From positions 1-41,576 of the forward strand of contig JAPKCC010000015.1 in NCBI GenBank assembly GCA_028823105.1: a stretch of DNA of 41,576 nucleotides. The letters are read 5' to 3'. This DNA comes from Phycisphaerales bacterium (lineage in GTDB: Bacteria > Planctomycetota > Phycisphaerae > Phycisphaerales > SM1A02). This document shows, piece after piece, positions 37,150-41,576 of this stretch (within the stretch, counting starts at the first letter, position 1; the number at the start of each line of letters is the position of its first letter). The notes under the pieces are model-generated. The model did not search any database. It saw only the letters and a list, made by a program, of their open reading frames with translations, and was not told where the DNA came from. Made by a program: the position numbers and the translations under genes.

Positions 37150-39620
37150 GCGGAAGCCTCCACGTCGGGGGATGCCATCTGGTCCATCTGGTCGTAGACC
37201 GCACGCCGCCGTCGCTGCTTGATGATCGGCTTGATATAGAACGCGTACATCATTCCAATGACCGCGATAATGCAGCCGAGGAGTTGGAGCACGACGCCGT
37301 TTCGATTGCCCACGCCGAGCACCGTGTAATTGAGCCCCTTGCTCGCCACGTCACCCTGGAATCGAGGTTGATCGGGCGGATCCCACTGGGCCTGGAAGTA
37401 CCAAAAACCCTGGTGTTCCACGGGTTCGTTGACGCTGACCGGCACCGGCTCGCTCCACGCCGCGGCGGGCGCATCCCGAAAACGAAGCATGCTGGTGTAG
37501 TTGCGAATATTCGAGGAGTCGCCGTCGAAGTCTCCGATGTGCGAGGTCAACACAAATTCTTCGAGCGACACATCCGAAGGGAGGGGCACGCGACGACGAC
37601 TGAACATCAGTTCGATCGACCGCCCGTCGGGGAGACGAATCACACTCGGTTCGTAGATGTGCCGCCGAAGCACCCACTCGGGTCCGTCGAATGGATACAT
37701 GTGGAACCGCAACCACGGGGATTGGCTCAGCCCTGGAATGTCGATCCGAAGCCGGGAGAAGAAGTCCTTCGCATCACGCGATCGCTGTTGGATCGGAACG
37801 ATGAAAGGCTTCCGCTCGAATCTGGCTCGTGGTTCGTACTGGGTGACTGCGATCTCGAGCCCCCCGGGGATTGCGATCGGCGTGCCGACGCTGAGTTCGA
37901 TGATCTCCGGCTCCTCGACCCCGATCGTATTGGCGAGGCGGAGTCGACCCGGCTCTGGCCCGGCCAGCACGCTCAAGAGGGCCGCGCCAGTTCCCCGTTG
38001 GTACGTGAAAATGATCGACTCGTCCCCAATAATCGGCCCGGCGTGCTGATCGCCTCGGTCCATGGGCGAACCGTCCACGACGTCGCGGGTCAGGGCTGGG
38101 TCGTCGAAGACCCACCGTCGAAAGAGCCCCTTGGGGGTGGAGATCTCGAGGATCGCGACGGAGACCTTGCCGCTGCCAATCGCGAGGTCGTCCTGGACTG
38201 CGAGCACTCGATAGCCGTACCCCGTCTCGCCGATGCGATTGAACTCGCCCTCTCCCTCGGCGGGCAGTGCGTCCGCGATCGGTCGTTCGATTTCGATGCC
38301 GAGGTCTGGAATCTCGAACCTCAACGTCGGCTTCGTCGCCAGCATCTGCAGATCGGATTCCGACTCGAGCCAGCGGAAGACCAGCAAGCCGCCATCGGCC
38401 ATGCTTCTCTCCGGATCGAACGCTCGAAGCACGTAATCGTTGCTCCGATCCATCGACGGTGCTGCAATCCGCACCCAGGCGGTCGGATTGAGCGGGACGT
38501 CGGTTCCGCCGGGCACCGCCCGATCCCGCATCACGGCATAGCGGAGGAATCCCGTGGCCTGAATCACCAGGTCGGGAGCGGGATCATCCGGAGCGGTCGC
38601 GGGGATCGGCACATCGATCGGGTCGATCGGGAGCGTCGGCTCGCCGATCCCCCCCGGCCACACCCAGTCGCGATCGGCGATGTAGTCGTTGTAGAGGAAG
38701 TCACCGTCGATCGGCCGCTCCGTCCATTCCAGATCACCAACCTCTCGAAGGTAGAGCGCCCAGTTCTTGGAGAGGTCGTTGCGGAGGAACAGATGATCGG
38801 TCGGCGCGAACTCAAGCCCGACCAGTAGGCTCGGATCGAAGAGTCGCGTTCCGTTGACCTTGATGTTCCGTTGAAAAGGCTGCGCCGGATCGGTTGAGAA
38901 GATCAGGTCCTCGGTGTACTCGGGGTATCCGGCGATGACCTGGCGAATGAAACGCTCCCCGTCACCCCGTTGAACCATGAGGTTGACGCTGAAGGCCCGT
39001 TCTCCCGCATCTTCGCCTGAGAGCAGTTCCCACTCGGGATCGATGCTCTGAATACTGACGTCGTACTGCTGCTCGCCCAGACCAATGCTCGTCGTATTCC
39101 CCGGCATGGCGAGCAGGCTTCCGCGATCGATGACATCGCCGTTCGCGTCGTCCGCCACCACCGCGATCGTCACCGCTCGTCGAGCGACCGGCGCATCGCC
39201 TTCGATCTTGGTCGTGAAGTAATAGACGCTCGCGAGGCAGAGGAGGATGATTCCGGTGTGGATCATCCAGACGCCGAGATTGATGATGTTGAGGGGAATC
39301 CGCCGGAGCGTGGTCACCGTCATGGTGAGGCACAGCAGTCCGATCAACACGTTGAACGGCCACCAGTGAAACCACTCGAACTCGGTCATCTCGAGTCCTC
39401 GCCACTGACGGATCTGGGCGTACTCCCAGGCCTCCGGATGGAAGATGTTGGGATGAACCGGGTAGACAATTCCCGCTGAGCCAATGCTCATGAAAATGAA
39501 GAGCAGCACCAAGAGCGCGATGCCCACGCTGACGTTGGAGAAAAAATCAAACAACCACACCGCCGGATTCCGGCGGGGTCGAAGGACCTGTTTCGTGACT
39601 TCTGAACCGGTGGCGTTCAT
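37146..39620 (-). CDS. resB: Cytochrome c biogenesis protein ResB/Ccs1 family
   Basis: This is the 824-residue partner of CcsA in system II cytochrome c maturation. Three membrane segments lie at the N-terminus (about 21-52, 78-105, 108-135; VWLFDFFSNVSVGIALLVLL opens the first), and one at the C-terminus (LQLLGCIIAVIGMMYAFYIK). Between them is a large periplasmic beta-rich domain, as in ResB and Ccs1, with the closing segment GFWYFQAQWDPP. The ATG at 39620 is used because the upstream extension to 39920 has no hydrophobic or family character. It is the first gene of resB-ccsA-124 aa. Confidence 0.9.
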   Translation of the reverse strand: MNATGSEVTKQVLRPRRNPAVWLFDFFSNVSVGIALLVLLFIFMSIGSAGIVYPVHPNIFHPEAWEYAQIRQWRGLEMTEFEWFHWWPFNVLIGLLCLTMTVTTLRRIPLNIINLGVWMIHTGIILLCLASVYYFTTKIEGDAPVARRAVTIAVVADDANGDVIDRGSLLAMPGNTTSIGLGEQQYDVSIQSIDPEWELLSGEDAGERAFSVNLMVQRGDGERFIRQVIAGYPEYTEDLIFSTDPAQPFQRNIKVNGTRLFDPSLLVGLEFAPTDHLFLRNDLSKNWALYLREVGDLEWTERPIDGDFLYNDYIADRDWVWPGGIGEPTLPIDPIDVPIPATAPDDPAPDLVIQATGFLRYAVMRDRAVPGGTDVPLNPTAWVRIAAPSMDRSNDYVLRAFDPERSMADGGLLVFRWLESESDLQMLATKPTLRFEIPDLGIEIERPIADALPAEGEGEFNRIGETGYGYRVLAVQDDLAIGSGKVSVAILEISTPKGLFRRWVFDDPALTRDVVDGSPMDRGDQHAGPIIGDESIIFTYQRGTGAALLSVLAGPEPGRLRLANTIGVEEPEIIELSVGTPIAIPGGLEIAVTQYEPRARFERKPFIVPIQQRSRDAKDFFSRLRIDIPGLSQSPWLRFHMYPFDGPEWVLRRHIYEPSVIRLPDGRSIELMFSRRRVPLPSDVSLEEFVLTSHIGDFDGDSSNIRNYTSMLRFRDAPAAAWSEPVPVSVNEPVEHQGFWYFQAQWDPPDQPRFQGDVASKGLNYTVLGVGNRNGVVLQLLGCIIAVIGMMYAFYIKPIIKQRRRRAVYDQMDQMASPDVEASA

Positions 39621-40045
39621 TGGGCGAAAACCGCTCCAGCGGGTCGTGGGAAAGAAAATCGAAACATCGGCGAAACTCGTCTCCGACACCTCGATCGAGG
39701 GTGACTCGTGCCCCGGACGGGTCGAGGCGGTCAATGATAGGGATTGACGCTCGCGCAGGATCCGACACGATCGTTCAGTTGATGAAAATTTAATTTCTGG
39801 GACCAGCCCATGGGGAATGTCTCCGAGCAGGAGCAGGGAACCGCCGCATTGCGATTTCTGCCCTGATACGGGTTCGATCGAGGACCTCGATGAGATCCAG
39901 CCGATCATCCGAGATTCCAAAACGCCGGGGTTGTCATCAGAACGCCCCCCCTCGCCGGCGGCTCCTCGTAAGATCCGACCTCACTCGATGCCCGACGTCG
40001 AGTTCCAGCAAGTCTCTCATTCACCTCTCCGAAGGATCGCTCCCG
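39621..40045. other. 425-bp divergent intergenic region with palindromes
   Basis: This is promoter space for resB (minus) and the cyclophilin gene (plus). No protein or RNA gene is seen. It contains the 12-base palindrome CCTCGATCGAGG (39689-39700), a 15-base palindrome with the same half-site (39877-39891, ATCGAGG-A-CCTCGAT), CCCATGGG near 39807, and an AT-rich stretch AAAATTTAATTT near 39785. The palindromes could be operators, but TCGA/GATC-rich words are frequent in this genome. Confidence 0.45.
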
Positions 40046-40750
40046 ATGCGCCACCACGCCCTGAAAATCATCACTCTCTTCATCGCCGTCCTCGGCATCA
40101 GCCAACTGGCGGCCGCGGATTACGCCACCATCAAGACCTCGGCTGGCACCATCGTCATCGAACTCGACAATGCCAAGGCGCCGATCAGCGTCGCCAACTT
40201 CGAGCAGTACGCGAAGGAAGGCTTCTACGACGGAACCGTGTTCCATCGAATCATGCCGGGATTCATGGTCCAGGGCGGCGGCTTCGACTTTCATGGTGAG
40301 TATCCGGGAACGATGCACAAGAAGCCCGGCGATAAGCCGGGCATCAAAAACGAATGGCAGAACGGCCTGAAGAATGGCAGAGGAACCCTTGCCATGGCCC
40401 GGTTAGGCAATCAACCTGATTCCGGCACCAACCAGTTCTTCATCAACCTCGCCGACAACGATTTTCTCGACCAGCCTCGGGATGGCGCCGGATACGCGGT
40501 GTTCGCGAAGGTGATCGCAGGCATGGACGTGGTCGATCTGATCGCCGGGACCCCGACGACCCGTCTCCCCAATGGCATGGCCGACGTCCCCCAGAAGGCC
40601 GTGATGATCGAGTCCGTCACGATCCTTTCGAAGGACGCGGCGATGGGCGCGTTGGTGTCCGAGGCCGAAGCGACGGTCAAAACCCTCGAAGCCGAGCTGG
40701 CGGCCGCCAAGAAGGCGCTCGAGGCGTTGAAGAAAGGCGGCGGCGAGTGA
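40046..40750 (+). CDS. Secreted cyclophilin-type peptidyl-prolyl isomerase
   Basis: This is a 234-residue protein. The signal peptide (about 1-24, LAAAD) points to a periplasmic folding role at prolyl bonds. The cyclophilin domain (25-190) has [17 protein letters not shown] with the catalytic Arg, [20 protein letters not shown] and [14 protein letters not shown]-terminal tail (about 200-234) is a Lys/Glu/Ala-rich coiled coil, which is unusual and may mediate self-association or docking. GAAGGA lies 10-15 bases before the ATG. The stop overlaps the next start (GTGA). Confidence 0.93.
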   Translation: MRHHALKIITLFIAVLGISQLAAADYATIKTSAGTIVIELDNAKAPISVANFEQYAKEGFYDGTVFHRIMPGFMVQGGGFDFHGEYPGTMHKKPGDKPGIKNEWQNGLKNGRGTLAMARLGNQPDSGTNQFFINLADNDFLDQPRDGAGYAVFAKVIAGMDVVDLIAGTPTTRLPNGMADVPQKAVMIESVTILSKDAAMGALVSEAEATVKTLEAELAAAKKALEALKKGGGE

Positions 40751-41576
40751 GCACCCCTCCTCCATTCCGCGTCTACAAGGGGGACGGCGACCGGCTGGTC
40801 GAAGCGAGTCGGGAGACGCAACGGCTCGTGGTCCTTCCGGCAGGTGATCCCCGGACCGTCCGCGCAGAGCGGCGCATCCGGATCCAATGGGGACAGCATC
40901 TTCTCGATGACGTCCTCGATGGTCGCTATCGAACCGTGGTCTGCGGCGTGAACGACGAGAACAACGACCGTGGAGTCCTCGGCGAACTGTTCAAGTTGAT
41001 CCCGACCAGCCAGTGGACCCTCGCCAGCGCGACGAGCTACGCGAAGATGTTCCGCGAAGCGATCTCCGTCCATGCCCGCGAGGATCGGGAACCGTACATC
41101 CTCAAGTTCGACCTTGATCAGATCCTCATCCTCGCGCTGCTTCGTCCGGCGGGCCGTGATCACTTCACCCTCGAGGACCTCTTCCGTGGATTCCGGACGG
41201 TCTCAAGCATGCTTGAAGGACGTCGTGACCGGGGTCCGGTCGCGACTGTGTCGTTCTTGGGCGCGAGGTCGAATCGACTGATCGCCCACGAGAGTGGCGA
41301 TGAGTCCAGCCTCGAGTCCGTGCTTGATGCGATGCACAAGGCCGGATTCGAAGGCGATCTATATCCACCAGTGTCCGCCTGGGACGTCGCACCGACCGGT
41401 GTCTTCGCGAGCTATCCATTCCCCGAGAGTCTCGATCGAATGCGCGAAGGCAGCTCCTGCTCCCATCGTCCCCCGTCCTTGGGGGTGATCGAAGAATCGC
41501 CGCCCGAATCCCGGTCTCCGGAATTCGGGCGGCGTTCTCCTGTGAGGACGGATCACCGTCTGAAATCGTTGATCTC
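40747..41576 (+). CDS. Unknown protein, open at the window end (partial or frameshifted)
   Basis: A GTG at 40747 overlaps the cyclophilin stop (GTGA) and is preceded by a purine-rich site. The frame stays open to the right edge (276 codons). The product starts [20 protein letters not shown]. It has charged helical segments ([40 protein letters not shown]) and no signal peptide or membrane helix. I recognise no family. After [11 protein letters not shown] (about 41450) the reading becomes Ser/Pro/Arg-rich. The +1 frame reaches a TGA at 41486-41488, ten bases before a large hairpin, so a late frameshift or a much longer gene are both possible. Confidence 0.7.
   Translation, partial: MSTPPPFRVYKGDGDRLVEASRETQRLVVLPAGDPRTVRAERRIRIQWGQHLLDDVLDGRYRTVVCGVNDENNDRGVLGELFKLIPTSQWTLASATSYAKMFREAISVHAREDREPYILKFDLDQILILALLRPAGRDHFTLEDLFRGFRTVSSMLEGRRDRGPVATVSFLGARSNRLIAHESGDESSLESVLDAMHKAGFEGDLYPPVSAWDVAPTGVFASYPFPESLDRMREGSSCSHRPPSLGVIEESPPESRSPEFGRRSPVRTDHRLKSLI
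41498..41534 (+). terminator. Large hairpin near the right edge, probable terminator without T-run
   Basis: This is a perfect 12-bp stem, CGCCGCCCGAAT with ATTCGGGCGGCG, around a 13-base loop that itself holds CCGG-TCT-CCGG. It is followed by TTCTCC and not a T-run. It lies nine bases after a TGA in the +1 frame of the preceding gene. A related GCCGCCCGAATT sequence occurs in the 20312-20394 gap. Confidence 0.5.

Noticed and set aside
37284-38828. 514-codon plus-strand open frame opposite resB
   Set aside because: It is the antisense shadow of resB in high-GC DNA; the translation is rich in Arg, His, Asp and Glu without domains.

Overview
This 41.6 kb window is high-GC, densely coded chromosome from a diderm bacterium. 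It is most likely a planctomycete of the Phycisphaerae type. Two unrelated secreted proteins end in the same dockerin-like tag (core [12 protein letters not shown]), which is common in that group. An LptB ATPase and a PagL-type lipid A deacylase homologue imply an LPS outer membrane. The lineage call is an inference from these features, not from a marker gene. I saw no tRNA, rRNA, CRISPR array, insertion sequence or prophage.

Layout. (1) 1-2.3 kb: a DUF368 lipid-carrier transporter and galE. (2) 2.3-3.7 kb: a PagL-like gene, then a 705-bp gene-free stretch with a good minus-strand promoter, several inverted repeats and a very strong minus-strand intrinsic terminator. (3) 3.7-10.9 kb: a molybdoenzyme neighbourhood. 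It holds a Nudix gene, a Tat-exported PaoABC-type aldehyde oxidoreductase with start/stop overlaps, a 78-residue Cys-rich protein coupled to it, a MocA/MobA-like nucleotidyltransferase, a lipoprotein and moaA. (4) 10.9-12.4 kb: a PEGA lipoprotein and lptB. (5) 12.4-21.9 kb, minus strand: a subtilase-like tagged protein, a two-domain iron-type permease, nuoD-nuoE-small ORF-nuoF, ybeY, a CorC/HlyC-family CBS protein and a DUF4870 membrane protein. (6) 22-24.2 kb: motA-motB and an HU-type protein. (7) 24.4-29.4 kb: a D-2-hydroxyacid dehydrogenase, a tagged beta-propeller-like protein, enolase and a glutaryl-CoA-dehydrogenase-like enzyme. (8) 29.5-35 kb: an acyl-CoA ligase and a heterodimeric ABC exporter. 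(9) 35-39.6 kb, minus strand: ResB, CcsA and a coupled 124-residue protein (cytochrome c biogenesis system II). (10) 40-41.6 kb: a secreted cyclophilin and a coupled unknown gene that is still open at the window end.

How the genes fit together. MoaA makes the first molybdopterin precursor. The MocA-like protein would add the nucleotide, and the three-subunit enzyme would use the finished cofactor in the periplasm. NuoDEF is only part of complex I, so the other subunits must lie elsewhere. ResB/CcsA matures c-type cytochromes for the same respiratory economy.

The least explained items are the structured region at 3.12-3.59 kb and four small or unknown genes translationally coupled or tightly packed with well-known enzymes: 78 aa with the molybdoenzyme, 75 aa within nuo, 124 aa with ccsA, and the right-edge gene with the cyclophilin.
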